The notes under the pieces: generated by a model | Databases searched by the model: none | Seen by the model: the letters and a program-made list of their open reading frames with translations, nothing else | Told to the model about the DNA's origin: nothing | Translations under genes and position numbers: made by a program | Shown here: positions 29,694-37,751 of the stretch, in pieces | Position numbering within the stretch: position 1 is the first letter of the stretch | Layout of the letters: every line of letters begins with the position of its first letter | DNA from: Klebsiella pneumoniae | Lineage (GTDB): Bacteria; Pseudomonadota; Gammaproteobacteria; Pseudomonadales; Pseudohongiellaceae | Length of the DNA stretch: 39,682 nt | Direction: 5' to 3' | Assembly (NCBI GenBank): GCA_945877175.1 | Contig: CAMCRC010000017.1 | Span: 1 to 39,682 of the forward strand

Positions 29694-29747
29694 GCCAACC
29701 CCCCGTTTCTTGTTGTAGTCGAAGTGGTACGGATGAATTCCAGCGCC

Positions 29748-30998
29748 TCAGGGCACCCGATCAGCAATCACCAGTGGAATCATGGCTGCATCAGCGGTGC
29801 GGGCGAAGCCCTCCGAGCGCGCCTGATAGTCTCCCGACTGCACATTCGCCGTCCCCGAGGACGAGGCCGTGGCGACAACGTAGAGCGTCTGCGCGGAAGA
29901 GATATTGAAGGGACCGACGGCATCGGCGTCGCTCAGCGTCAGAGTGACAGGCAAGTCTTCCACGCTCAGCACACGGGCCGCCAGAGGCTGACCACGGCCA
30001 TTGACGTCCAGCGCGGATACGAACACCCGCGTGCCCGCCGGCAGCGTCAGTCCTTCAGCAAGAGAGACCTGCACCTGCACCTGGGCGCCAGTGGGCACTG
30101 GAGGCTCGGCAGATTGTGGCGCCGCGCCGGCCAGGGCCTGCTGGGCAATCTCGATACGTGCCTGAACCTGCTCGGACTCCGGCCCCGGGGGCGTCTGTTG
30201 CAGGATTCGCCGCCAATAGGTAATCGCGGCCTGATGGTCCTGGCGGCGCTCGGCATCCAGCCCTTGCACTTGCAGAATCAGAAACTGGTTGGGATCGATC
30301 AACTGTGCCTGGTCGATGATGCCCTGCACCTTTTCGGTAACCACTTGTTCCGCGAGCATGAATTCAAGAAACGCGTATTGCCCGAGCACAGAGACCTTGT
30401 CCTGGGGTAGTTCGATCAACGCACTTGCGCGCTCCAGTGCGGTAGCTGCTTCAGCGAACATTCCGATGTTGGCCAGGTTCTGCGCCAGCAGATACACCGC
30501 CCAACCGTTCTCGTTGTCACGCTCGATGAGGGCTCCGATACTGAAAATCAGATCGCGAATCTCCTGCGGGTCTTCGCTGACCTGCTCTGTGCGCTCGAAG
30601 AGCGTTGCCAACTCCAGCTCGTCCTGGTACCCCCACTGCAGGTACAGGCCGATACTGGTCGGGACAATCAGGGCCACCATGGCCAGAGGAATGACACGGG
30701 CGCGGGTGAAGAATTGTGGTTTCTCGGCAGCTGTGGCAACAACCTTGACCTTGGCGGCGCTGACATCGCTGAGCAGGCTGCGTTGCAGCTCGCGCTTCAG
30801 CTCATGGAAGTTCTCCTCTTCCAGCGTGCCGTTGGCGAGTTCGACCTCGAGTTCCGCGATGCGCTCCTGGAATATGAGCAGGTTCGCATTCTCGCGCTGA
30901 GCCAGCTGCTGCACCCCGCGACGGTGAAAATTCCACAAGGGCAGCAGCACGAACAGCGCGGCAATGACGGCCAGCGCAGCAGCATAAATCCAGAACAA
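29748..30998 (-). CDS. ccmI: Cytochrome c maturation protein CcmI, TTG start
   Basis: CcmI (416 residues) holds apocytochrome c for haem ligation. It has two N-terminal transmembrane helices (~4-21 and ~104-122) around a cytoplasmic coiled coil with L-I-F-Q-E-R-I-A-E-L-E, then TPR-like repeats in the periplasm (~140-260) and an Ig-like C-terminal domain (~295-416). No ATG is available at the N-terminus; TTG at 30998 follows AGGGGGA by 4 bp and is taken as start. It lies 104 bp after ccmH and ends the ccm operon. Confidence 0.92.
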   Translation of the reverse strand: MFWIYAAALAVIAALFVLLPLWNFHRRGVQQLAQRENANLLIFQERIAELEVELANGTLEEENFHELKRELQRSLLSDVSAAKVKVVATAAEKPQFFTRARVIPLAMVALIVPTSIGLYLQWGYQDELELATLFERTEQVSEDPQEIRDLIFSIGALIERDNENGWAVYLLAQNLANIGMFAEAATALERASALIELPQDKVSVLGQYAFLEFMLAEQVVTEKVQGIIDQAQLIDPNQFLILQVQGLDAERRQDHQAAITYWRRILQQTPPGPESEQVQARIEIAQQALAGAAPQSAEPPVPTGAQVQVQVSLAEGLTLPAGTRVFVSALDVNGRGQPLAARVLSVEDLPVTLTLSDADAVGPFNISSAQTLYVVATASSSGTANVQSGDYQARSEGFARTADAAMIPLVIADRVP

Positions 30999-31102
30999 AT
31001 TATCCCCCTGAACTCGCTGGCATGCCCTTTGGGTCTTTGCCGCGAAGTTTCGATTTCGTTGTGTTTGTCAGTAATGCGCGTACCAGCAGGCTACAGCCCG
31101 CC

Positions 31103-31621
31103 TCACTCGCGCTTGACGCCGTCCAGCAGTGTGCGCAGACGCTCCTGCTCTTCCTCGTTCAAGACTACTTTTTCCTGTACCTGGGGTCGTGCACGGCGAA
31201 TGATGCCGGCGATGATCCAGCCGCCCAGCAGCAGAAACGCCAGTGGCCCGAACCACAACAGGAGCGTTTCGGTCATCAGGCGCGGGCGATAGAAAATGAA
31301 GTCGCCGTAGCGCTCCAGCATGAACTGTTCGATCTCATAGTCGGTCTTGCCGTCCATGATCATCAGATAGATTTCGCGGCGCAGGTCTTCCGCGACGCCT
31401 CCGCCCGAGCCTGTCAGATTGGTGTTCTGACACATCGGACAACGGAAGTCGTTGGACATCTGGCGAAATCGACGCTCCTGCTCGTCGGATTCGAACTCAA
31501 ACGCGTCGATGGCAGCTTCTGCCCTGTGGGAAAGACTGCCCGTGACACCAGCACCGAGCGTCAGCCACAGCGCTAGCATTACCATCTGCAGCGTACGGGA
31601 AGTCAACACGAGAGGACGCAT
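31103..31621 (-). CDS. ccmH: Cytochrome c maturation thiol protein CcmH
   Basis: CcmH (172 residues) keeps the apocytochrome CxxCH cysteines reduced for haem attachment. A signal peptide or anchor (~1-36) precedes the F-R-C-P-M-C-Q-N motif with its two redox Cys, then G-D-F-I-F-Y-R-P and a C-terminal membrane helix with L-W-F-G-P. The ATG at 31621 overlaps the ccmG stop by one base (TGATG); a GTG three bases earlier is possible. This is the short CcmH, so CcmI is a separate protein as found here. Confidence 0.94.
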   Translation of the reverse strand: MRPLVLTSRTLQMVMLALWLTLGAGVTGSLSHRAEAAIDAFEFESDEQERRFRQMSNDFRCPMCQNTNLTGSGGGVAEDLRREIYLMIMDGKTDYEIEQFMLERYGDFIFYRPRLMTETLLLWFGPLAFLLLGGWIIAGIIRRARPQVQEKVVLNEEEQERLRTLLDGVKRE

Positions 31622-32160
31622 CACAGAGTGGCCTCGGCTTTGACTGCGGCGATGGCGGGCAGAATTTCCTGCTCCCAGGCTTTATAGTCGATCACGCCGA
31701 TGTGTTTGTAGCGGATGACGCCGTTGCCATCGACCACAAAGGTTTCAGGCGCGCCATATACGCCAAGGTTGATCCCCAGGCGGCCATCTTCGTCCACGAC
31801 ACTGAAGTCGAACGGGCTGCCGTTGTCATCCATCCACAACCGGGCCAGATTGAGTTTGTCCTTGTAATTGACGCCCACAATCGGCAGGACACCGGCCTCT
31901 TTCGCGGCCATCAGAATTGGGTTCTCCTGCAGGCAGGGCAGACAGTAACTGCCCCAGACGTTCAGCAGGAACGGCTCGTCCGGCAGATCGGCCTTGGTGA
32001 TCAGCGACGCGTTTTCCACCGTGCGCAGCTCGAAATCCGGAAGCGGCTTGTCGATCAGCACGGACGGCAGAGTACGCGGATCAAGGTACAACCCGCGCCA
32101 CAACAATACAGCCAGGGCCAGGAATACGAACACAGGAATGAACAGTTTCAGTCGGGACAT
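31621..32160 (-). CDS. ccmG: Thiol:disulfide interchange protein CcmG/DsbE
   Basis: The 179-residue membrane-anchored thioredoxin reduces CcmH or apocytochrome c in the periplasm. Residues 6-22 form the anchor; F-L-L-N-V-W-G-S-Y-C-L-P-C gives the active site, where Tyr replaces the usual Trp before the first Cys. G-V-N-Y-K-D and Y-G-A-P-E-T-F-V-V-D contain the family's Glu loop and cis-Pro. It follows ccmF by 18 bp. Confidence 0.94.
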   Translation of the reverse strand: MSRLKLFIPVFVFLALAVLLWRGLYLDPRTLPSVLIDKPLPDFELRTVENASLITKADLPDEPFLLNVWGSYCLPCLQENPILMAAKEAGVLPIVGVNYKDKLNLARLWMDDNGSPFDFSVVDEDGRLGINLGVYGAPETFVVDGNGVIRYKHIGVIDYKAWEQEILPAIAAVKAEATL

Positions 32161-32178
32161 GATCGCAGTGCTTCCTCT

Positions 32179-34191
32179 CTAACCAGAGACCGGTTGATAG
32201 TCGTCGCCCGCCGGCTTGCCGGACTTGTCCGCCTCCGCCTTTTGAAGCGTCCTTACTTTCAGACGGCGATAGCGCTTGTCCAGAACTGCGACGATGCCGC
32301 CCAGCGACATGAGGATGGCGCCAAGCCAGACCCAGCGAACCAGCGGTTTGATGTAGATGGACATGGACCAGGCACCGGACTCGCGCTCTTCACCCAGCGT
32401 AATGAACAAGTCGCGGGTGAACCCGGCATCAATGGCCATTTCCGTGGACGGCGACATGCTGGCCACATAGACGCGCTTCTCGGGGTGTAATTCGCGCTGG
32501 AATTCGCCTTCGCGGAAGACCTGGAACGTCGCTCTCTCGGCCTCGAAGTTCGGGCCGCTCAGATGCTCGGTGCCATCAAACTGAAACACGTAGCGCCCCA
32601 GCTCCACGCGTTCGCCCGGACTCAGAAGCACGCTTTTCTCGATACTGTAAATGCTCGTCAACGCCGCTCCAAGCAGAATCACGGCAAAGCCGAAATGGGC
32701 GATCTGCATGCCGATGTAGCTGGTTGCCAGCGAGCGCAGCCCGACCAGTACCGAGCCCTTGTTGGCAATTTTGATACGGATGTCCTGCACGATGCCCAAC
32801 ACGATCCACAATCCCAGTGCGGTGGCAATGCTCGCGCCATAGTGGAACTCCATAGTCAGTGCCAGAGGCAGCACCAGCCCCAATGCCACGCTGGCAACGG
32901 CGACGATCATCAGCTGCTTCTTCAGATACGCAACCGAGGTCTTCTTCCAGCGACTGATGGAGCCGATCACCATGAAGAGCACCAGAATGCCCATGAGTGG
33001 CACGAAAATCATGTTGAAGTAGGGAGGCCCTACGGAAATCAGTTCTCCGCCGGATACCGCCTGGTACACCATCGGATACAGCGTTCCCAGCAGAATAGCG
33101 GCGCTCGCCACCACCAGTATGATGTTGTTGGCCAGCAGGAATACCTCACGGGAGACCGCCTCAAACCCGAACTCGCTTTTCATGAGCGGCGCACGCAGGG
33201 CGAACAGCAGCAGCGAACCGCCGATGACAAAACCCAGGAAGCCGAGAATGTACACGCCTCGTGTGGGATCACTGGCGAATGCATGCACCGATGTCAGCAG
33301 ACCGGAGCGCGTAATGAAAGTGCCCAGCAGACTGGCGGCAAAGGCCATGATCGCCAGCAGCACCGTCCAGCTCTTGAACACGCCGCGCTTCTCAGTAACG
33401 GCCAGGGAATGGATGAGTGCTGTGCCCAGCAGCCAGTTGATCATGGGGGGATTCTCCACCGGATCCCACGCCCACCAGCCGCCCCAGCCCAGCTCGTAGT
33501 AGGCCCACCAGGAGCCCAGCGCGATGCCGATAGTCAGAATGGCCCATGCGGCATTGGCCCAGGGGCGGGACCAGCGCGCCCACGCTGAATCCAGTCGTCC
33601 ACTCAAGAGTGCGGCGATCGCAAAGGCAAACACCACGGAGAAGCCCACATAGCCCATGTAGAGCGAAGGCGGGTGGATGATGAACCCGAAGTCCTGCAAA
33701 GCGGAATTCAGGTCGGCGCCGTCAGCGGGCGACAGCGGCAGAACGCGGTCGAATGGGTTGGAAGTCGCGATCATGAACAGCGTATAGCCAGCGCCGATCA
33801 GCCCCATGATGCCCAGCACGCGGGCTACGAAATCATCCGGCATGGTCTTGCTGAAAATGCTGACAGCAAGCATCCAGCCCGCCAGCATCCACGTCCAGAA
33901 CAGGAAGGACCCTTCGTGCCCACCCCAGACAGCCGTGATCTTGTACTGCAGCGGCAGCAGTGTGTTGGAATGCTGCGCCACGAAGGCCACAGAGAAGTCG
34001 TCGGTGACAAAGCTGTAACCCAGAATCAGCAGACACAGGCTGAGGAATACGAAAACTCCGGCCGTCAGCGGACGCGCCAGACTGATCCACAACTGATTGC
34101 CTGTGCCGGCCCCCACCAGCGGCAGCGTGCCCAGAAGAACACAGAGGCAGAACGACAGTATCAGTGCGAATTGACCCAGTTCAGGAACCAT
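32179..34191 (-). CDS. ccmF: Haem lyase subunit CcmF
   Basis: CcmF (670 residues) is the polytopic core that takes haem from CcmE and, with CcmH, joins it to apocytochrome c. About fifteen hydrophobic segments are seen; the tryptophan-rich haem domain reads G-W-G-G-W-W-A-W-D-P-V-E-N-P. The ATG at 34191 has GGAAGGGG upstream; the frame extends to 34248 without better support. It overlaps the 3' end of ccmE by 11 bp. Confidence 0.95.
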   Translation of the reverse strand: MVPELGQFALILSFCLCVLLGTLPLVGAGTGNQLWISLARPLTAGVFVFLSLCLLILGYSFVTDDFSVAFVAQHSNTLLPLQYKITAVWGGHEGSFLFWTWMLAGWMLAVSIFSKTMPDDFVARVLGIMGLIGAGYTLFMIATSNPFDRVLPLSPADGADLNSALQDFGFIIHPPSLYMGYVGFSVVFAFAIAALLSGRLDSAWARWSRPWANAAWAILTIGIALGSWWAYYELGWGGWWAWDPVENPPMINWLLGTALIHSLAVTEKRGVFKSWTVLLAIMAFAASLLGTFITRSGLLTSVHAFASDPTRGVYILGFLGFVIGGSLLLFALRAPLMKSEFGFEAVSREVFLLANNIILVVASAAILLGTLYPMVYQAVSGGELISVGPPYFNMIFVPLMGILVLFMVIGSISRWKKTSVAYLKKQLMIVAVASVALGLVLPLALTMEFHYGASIATALGLWIVLGIVQDIRIKIANKGSVLVGLRSLATSYIGMQIAHFGFAVILLGAALTSIYSIEKSVLLSPGERVELGRYVFQFDGTEHLSGPNFEAERATFQVFREGEFQRELHPEKRVYVASMSPSTEMAIDAGFTRDLFITLGEERESGAWSMSIYIKPLVRWVWLGAILMSLGGIVAVLDKRYRRLKVRTLQKAEADKSGKPAGDDYQPVSG

Positions 34192-34654
34192 CGGCAGCCC
34201 CTTCCGTTTCAGCAGGCGGCAACGCGCGATCACGCTCTGCGGCGTCAAGTGCGGCCTTTACTTCAACTGACATGTAGTTCTCGTCATGCTTGGCCAGCAC
34301 GCGACTTGCCTCGAACGAGCCATTGGCCATCATCCCCTCGGCCACCACGCCCTGCCCCTCGCGGAACAGGTCTGGCAGGATGCCGTCGTAACGGATCAGC
34401 AGATCATGGCTGTAGTCTGTCGCCATGAATTCGACATGCAGAGAATCCTGGCTGCGCACGACGCTGCCTTCCTTGACCATGCCGCCCACGCGGATGCGCT
34501 GGCCATTCGTTACTTCGCCCGCCGCTACCTGAGTCGGCGTGAAGAACAGATCAATACTGTTGCTCAGGGCGTAAAGCGACAGCCCGATCGCGACACTCAA
34601 GCCCGTCGCGATGAACGCGATGATCGTCAGTTTCTTGCGTCGATGCGGTTTCAT
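34181..34654 (-). CDS. ccmE: Haem chaperone CcmE
   Basis: CcmE (157 residues) carries haem in the periplasm by a covalent His bond. One N-terminal membrane helix (~9-30) is followed by an OB-fold; the haem-binding His123 and Tyr127 are in L-A-K-H-D-E-N-Y-M. An Ala/Glu-rich tail follows. Its ATG comes directly after the ccmD TGA with no gap. Confidence 0.96.
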   Translation of the reverse strand: MKPHRRKKLTIIAFIATGLSVAIGLSLYALSNSIDLFFTPTQVAAGEVTNGQRIRVGGMVKEGSVVRSQDSLHVEFMATDYSHDLLIRYDGILPDLFREGQGVVAEGMMANGSFEASRVLAKHDENYMSVEVKAALDAAERDRALPPAETEGAADGS

Positions 34655-34894
34655 TCACTCTCCCCCATTGGCGTCGGAACGCCCTTCATCAGCCTCGACG
34701 GGCTGACCAGATTGCGCAGCGCGCAGCGCGCGGCGCTTTTGTTCGCGGATGAACTGCCGGTGCGCAGCGCGCGGCAGATACAGATTCACTGTCAGAAATA
34801 CGGCAAACAGCCCATATACAGACCAGACATGGAAGGTATATTTTCCCATCTGCAAAAATTCTGTGACGCTGGAGAAAGCCAGGTTTTCAAACAT
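34655..34894 (-). CDS. ccmD: Cytochrome c maturation protein CcmD
   Basis: CcmD (79 residues) is a small membrane protein that helps release holo-CcmE from CcmC and CcmAB. F-L-Q-M-G-K-Y-T-F-H-V-W-S-V-Y leads into one membrane helix and a basic stretch (R-R-A-L-R-A), then an acidic tail. Length, motif and place between ccmC and ccmE agree. Confidence 0.92.
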   Translation of the reverse strand: MFENLAFSSVTEFLQMGKYTFHVWSVYGLFAVFLTVNLYLPRAAHRQFIREQKRRALRAAQSGQPVEADEGRSDANGGE

Positions 34895-34895
34895 G

Positions 34896-35651
34896 TCAGG
34901 CTCCTTGCGTCTTGTCGGCGGCCACGAGATCCACCACCCACTGCGAGCGGCGCTCGCGAATCAGGATCTCGGTGCGGGTGGACAGAATCAGACTGATTAC
35001 AAAAAACAGATAGACCGCACAGATCATGATGACCAGCGGTACCCAGATTTCGGGACCGAACGGGCTGTCTTCCGCCATTGAGAAACTGCTTGCCGGCTGA
35101 TGCAGTGTATTCCACCACTCCACCGAATACTTGATGATCGGCACATTGATGGCGCCGACGACTGACAGCAGCGCGCAGGCTCTGGCCGCTGCATCCGGGC
35201 TCTCAATCGCCGAACGCAGCGCAATCACGCCGATGAGCAGGAAGAATTGGATGAGCATGGATGTCAGGCGCGCGTCCCACGCCCACCAGGTGCCCCAGAT
35301 CGGCTGCCCCCAGATCGCGCCGGTGGCCAGTGCCACGGCAGTGAACCAGGCACCGATGGGGGCGGCGCATTTGGCCACCATGTCGGCGAGCTTCATTTTC
35401 CAGACCAGGGTGATCACCCCTGCCACAGCCATCAGCGGGAAACAGGCCAGCGAGATGCTGGCCACCGGCACATGGACATACATGATGCGGATGGTGTCAC
35501 CCTGCTGGTAGTCCTGGGGCACAAACAGCAGCGCCCAGACAATGCCGATGGTAAGCAGCACTGTCATGGCCACCACAAGCCAAGGCAGCCATCTGCCCGA
35601 GAGCTCGTAGAACCATTTGGGAGAGCCGAGTCTGAAGAACCATTGCCACAT
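34896..35651 (-). CDS. ccmC: Haem handling protein CcmC
   Basis: CcmC (251 residues) loads haem onto CcmE. Six membrane segments are visible, with the tryptophan-rich W-G-T-W-W-A-W-D-A-R-L-T-S loop in the middle and V-H-V-P-V-A early on for the first haem His. It is 129 bp after ccmB, the largest gap inside ccmA-H, with a possible operator at 35745-35759; it ends one base before ccmD. Confidence 0.96.
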   Translation of the reverse strand: MWQWFFRLGSPKWFYELSGRWLPWLVVAMTVLLTIGIVWALLFVPQDYQQGDTIRIMYVHVPVASISLACFPLMAVAGVITLVWKMKLADMVAKCAAPIGAWFTAVALATGAIWGQPIWGTWWAWDARLTSMLIQFFLLIGVIALRSAIESPDAAARACALLSVVGAINVPIIKYSVEWWNTLHQPASSFSMAEDSPFGPEIWVPLVIMICAVYLFFVISLILSTRTEILIRERRSQWVVDLVAADKTQGA

Positions 35652-35744
35652 GTTTGCTCACTCGCTGCGCGCGCTTGTGCTGCGGCGCGGTACTGAAAAA
35701 CCCATCTCGGGCTGGACTATAACACGGCGATTTTGTCGTCCGAT

Positions 35745-35759
35745 GTTACTTATTGTAAC
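35745..35759. promoter_or_regulatory. Inverted repeat GTTAC-N5-GTAAC before ccmC
   Basis: GTTAC-TTATT-GTAAC lies in the 129-bp ccmB-ccmC gap. On the minus strand TTGACC and a TATAGT-like element surround it, so an internal promoter with operator is conceivable. The half-site is the same pentamer iterated at 25969-26099. Evidence is symmetry only. Confidence 0.3.
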
Positions 35760-35780
35760 TATATCCCTTGGCTGCGCAGG

Positions 35781-36479
35781 TCAATTCACACTGATCTTCA
35801 GGGCAGCTGCCGAGGCCAGGGGCGCCAGACTCAGCGACAGGGCCAGCAGGGCTCCCAACAGCGCATAGTGCATGCCGAGAGACACGCCGAGACTGGCGTC
35901 CGCTACTGCTTTGGCGCCGATTATAAGCACCGGCACCGTCAGCGGCAAAACGATAACCGCAAGTATCAGGCCCCGACTGCCCAGCCCCACTGTCAGCGCC
36001 ACACCAATCGATCCAAACAGACTCAGCACCGGCGTGCCCAGCAGCAGTGTGAGCATCAGAGTCCAGTACGCATCCGCTGGCAGATACAGCATGTAGGCCA
36101 GCAGCGGCGCTAGCAGCACCACCGGCAGTCCGCTCACCAGCCAGTGGGCGATATTCTTGGCCAGCACCATGAAGTAAAGAGGCTGTGGCGAAAGCAGCAA
36201 CTGCTCCAGAGAGCCATCTTCGTAGTCGGCGCGATACAGGTTGTCCAGGGACAGCATGGATGCCAGCAGGGCCGACACCCAGACAGCTCCCGCGGCGATT
36301 CGCGTCAGCTCCTGCGGGTCCGAAGACACACCCAGCGGAAACAGCGACACCACGATGAGGAAGAACATCAGCGGATTGAGCAGATCGTTGCGCCGCGTGA
36401 GGGCAATCAGCAGATCACGCCGCATGGTGGCGCGGAATGCTGTGAAAGTCGTGACCTGAGGGCCGGCAAGTGCGGTCAT
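35781..36479 (-). CDS. ccmB: Haem exporter permease CcmB
   Basis: CcmB (232 residues) is the membrane part of the CcmAB ABC complex that frees holo-CcmE from CcmC. Six hydrophobic segments, F-F-L-I-V-V-S-L-F-P-L-G, and G-S-L-E-Q-L-L-L-S-P match the family. The correct ATG at 36479 overlaps the ccmA stop as ATGA; the open frame further upstream to 36728 is only a shadow of ccmA. Confidence 0.95.
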   Translation of the reverse strand: MTALAGPQVTTFTAFRATMRRDLLIALTRRNDLLNPLMFFLIVVSLFPLGVSSDPQELTRIAAGAVWVSALLASMLSLDNLYRADYEDGSLEQLLLSPQPLYFMVLAKNIAHWLVSGLPVVLLAPLLAYMLYLPADAYWTLMLTLLLGTPVLSLFGSIGVALTVGLGSRGLILAVIVLPLTVPVLIIGAKAVADASLGVSLGMHYALLGALLALSLSLAPLASAAALKISVN

Positions 36480-37153
36480 GAATTGTTTGCTCTCCGGGTA
36501 TCCAGATTCAGACGTCGCAACGTGCAGGGCACCGCCAGCGGATGGTGGGTGGTGACCAGCACGGCCCCCCCTGCCTGCACGTGCTCGGCCAACAGGGACT
36601 CCAGTGTCTTTACGCCATGCACGTCCAGGGTGGTGAAGGGCTCGTCGAGCACCCACAGAGTCGCTGGGCTCAGCAGAAGACGCGCCAGCGACACGCGCTG
36701 CTGCTGCCCTGCCGACATGTTGCGGCAAATGACGTCTGCATAGCCAGTGAGCCCGACCCGGGCCAGCGCCGTCTCGATGTCGCTATCCGTGACCGGCGAG
36801 TGCAGCGCGCAGCTCCAGCGCAGATTCTCGCGGGCCGTCAGTATCTTGTTCACACCGACCCGATGCCCGAGATACAACAACGACGCGAGGAAGCCCTCGC
36901 GATCCTCCTCGATGGGCACACCGCGCCAGTAGAGCTCTCCTTCGTAACTGCCATTAAGTCCACACAGGATGCGCAGCAGAGTCGTCTTGCCACTGCCATT
37001 GCTGCCCTGCACCTGCATCAGGTCGCCTGCCTGAAGGTCGAAGTCCAGACCGCTGAACAGCACCCGCTCATCCCGCTCACAGAACAGCGCACGCGCACGC
37101 AGCAGCGGCGCAGCACCGGAAGCATCAGGATTGTGGCTGTGCGAATCGGACAT
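36476..37153 (-). CDS. ccmA: Cytochrome c biogenesis ATP-binding protein CcmA
   Basis: CcmA (225 residues) is the ATPase of the CcmAB complex. Walker A G-S-N-G-S-G-K-T-T, signature M-S-A-G-Q-Q-Q-R-V, Walker B L-W-V-L-D-E-P-F and the switch His in T-T-H-H-P are intact. A His-rich leader (M-S-D-S-H-S-H) precedes the domain. It is the first gene of the nine-gene ccm operon, 168 bp after the DUF2802 gene. Confidence 0.96.
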   Translation of the reverse strand: MSDSHSHNPDASGAAPLLRARALFCERDERVLFSGLDFDLQAGDLMQVQGSNGSGKTTLLRILCGLNGSYEGELYWRGVPIEEDREGFLASLLYLGHRVGVNKILTARENLRWSCALHSPVTDSDIETALARVGLTGYADVICRNMSAGQQQRVSLARLLLSPATLWVLDEPFTTLDVHGVKTLESLLAEHVQAGGAVLVTTHHPLAVPCTLRRLNLDTRRANNS

Positions 37154-37218
37154 AGGCGTTTCAGGAGCAGGCCGCTGGCAAGCAGCATCAGGTGGCTGGG
37201 AGGTAAAAAGCTGGCGAG

Positions 37219-37224
37219 AGTATA
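37219..37224 (-). promoter_or_regulatory. Candidate -10 box of the ccm operon
   Basis: On the minus strand TATACT lies 65 bp before the ccmA ATG, just downstream of a REP-like hairpin. No clear -35 is seen at 16-18 bp. It is the best promoter candidate in the 168-bp gap. Confidence 0.35.
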
Positions 37225-37231
37225 ACCGAGT

Positions 37232-37256
37232 CTTGCGGGCAAAGCTCCCGCAGGAC
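37232..37256 (-). repeat. REP-like hairpin between DUF2802 gene and ccmA
   Basis: On the minus strand TGCGGGAGCTTTGCCCGCA folds by TGCGGG/CCCGCA and aligns with the better REP copy at 39530-39552 (TGTGGGAGCGGGCTTGCCCGCG). It may end transcripts coming from the DUF2802 gene. Confidence 0.45.
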
Positions 37257-37321
37257 GGGACCCGCGAAGGGCCCCGGTGCAGCGTGCAATCGGGTGGGTC
37301 ACAGCAGAGGAGCGGACTGCT

Positions 37322-37735
37322 TCAGGCCGCGGAGCGGGTGACAGTGCGGGTCTTGGCGTGCATGAGAGACAACAGCGTGGCTTCGGCCTTGGACAAACCG
37401 CACGTGCTGACCAGCTCGGCACTGTCTGCACCCATCTGCACCAGCTTGCTGGCATGGGTGATGGCCACATCGCCCACGTCCTTGTATTCGAGTTCTTCCT
37501 GGCGCCGCTCAGTGGCCTCCACGCGCTGCTGCAGAGTCTGCACGCGCTTGCCCAGGCCAACGGCGCCACGGCCAACGGCGGTAACCTCGCCCCGCATGGC
37601 GCGCACATCCGCGTCCAGGCGCTCCTGCAGTTTCTGCAGTTTCTGCAGCTTGCGCAGCACACTCATGCTGATTGCGAGCATGCAGCCGCAGAGCATGGTG
37701 ATGAAAGTAACGCTGATGATCAGGGCAAGTGTCAT
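37322..37735 (-). CDS. DUF2802 protein (flagellar/chemotaxis-cluster associated)
   Basis: The 137-residue protein has one N-terminal membrane helix (~3-25), a coiled coil (~27-85) and a C-terminal region (A-S-K-L-V-Q-M-G-A-D-S-A-E-L-V ... C-G-L-S-K-A-E-A) that fits DUF2802. Its function is unknown. In Pseudomonas such a gene closes the chemotaxis part of the flagellar cluster, some genes before ccmA. Here it follows the FleS-FliA fusion by 16 bp, with AGAGGA well placed before its ATG, so the two are co-transcribed. The coiled coil includes a threefold K-L-Q repeat coded by tandem 9-mers at 37625-37651. Confidence 0.85.
   Translation of the reverse strand: MTLALIISVTFITMLCGCMLAISMSVLRKLQKLQKLQERLDADVRAMRGEVTAVGRGAVGLGKRVQTLQQRVEATERRQEELEYKDVGDVAITHASKLVQMGADSAELVSTCGLSKAEATLLSLMHAKTRTVTRSAA
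37625..37651. repeat. Three tandem 9-bp units inside the DUF2802 gene
   Basis: CTGCAGTTT, CTGCAGTTT and CTGCAGCTT follow each other directly and encode the K-L-Q-K-L-Q part of the coiled coil. Slippage here would change helix length by three residues per unit without a frameshift. Confidence 0.8.
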
Positions 37736-37751
37736 GCGGACATCCTCTTTC

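Noticed and set aside
28719-30410. 563-codon plus-strand open frame
   Set aside because: Shadow of the acyl-CoA ligase and ccmI, crossing their junction; composition is Arg/His/Gln rich without a fold.
36480-36728. N-terminal extension of ccmB
   Set aside because: It lies in another frame of ccmA; the family start is the ATG at 36479 overlapping the ccmA stop.
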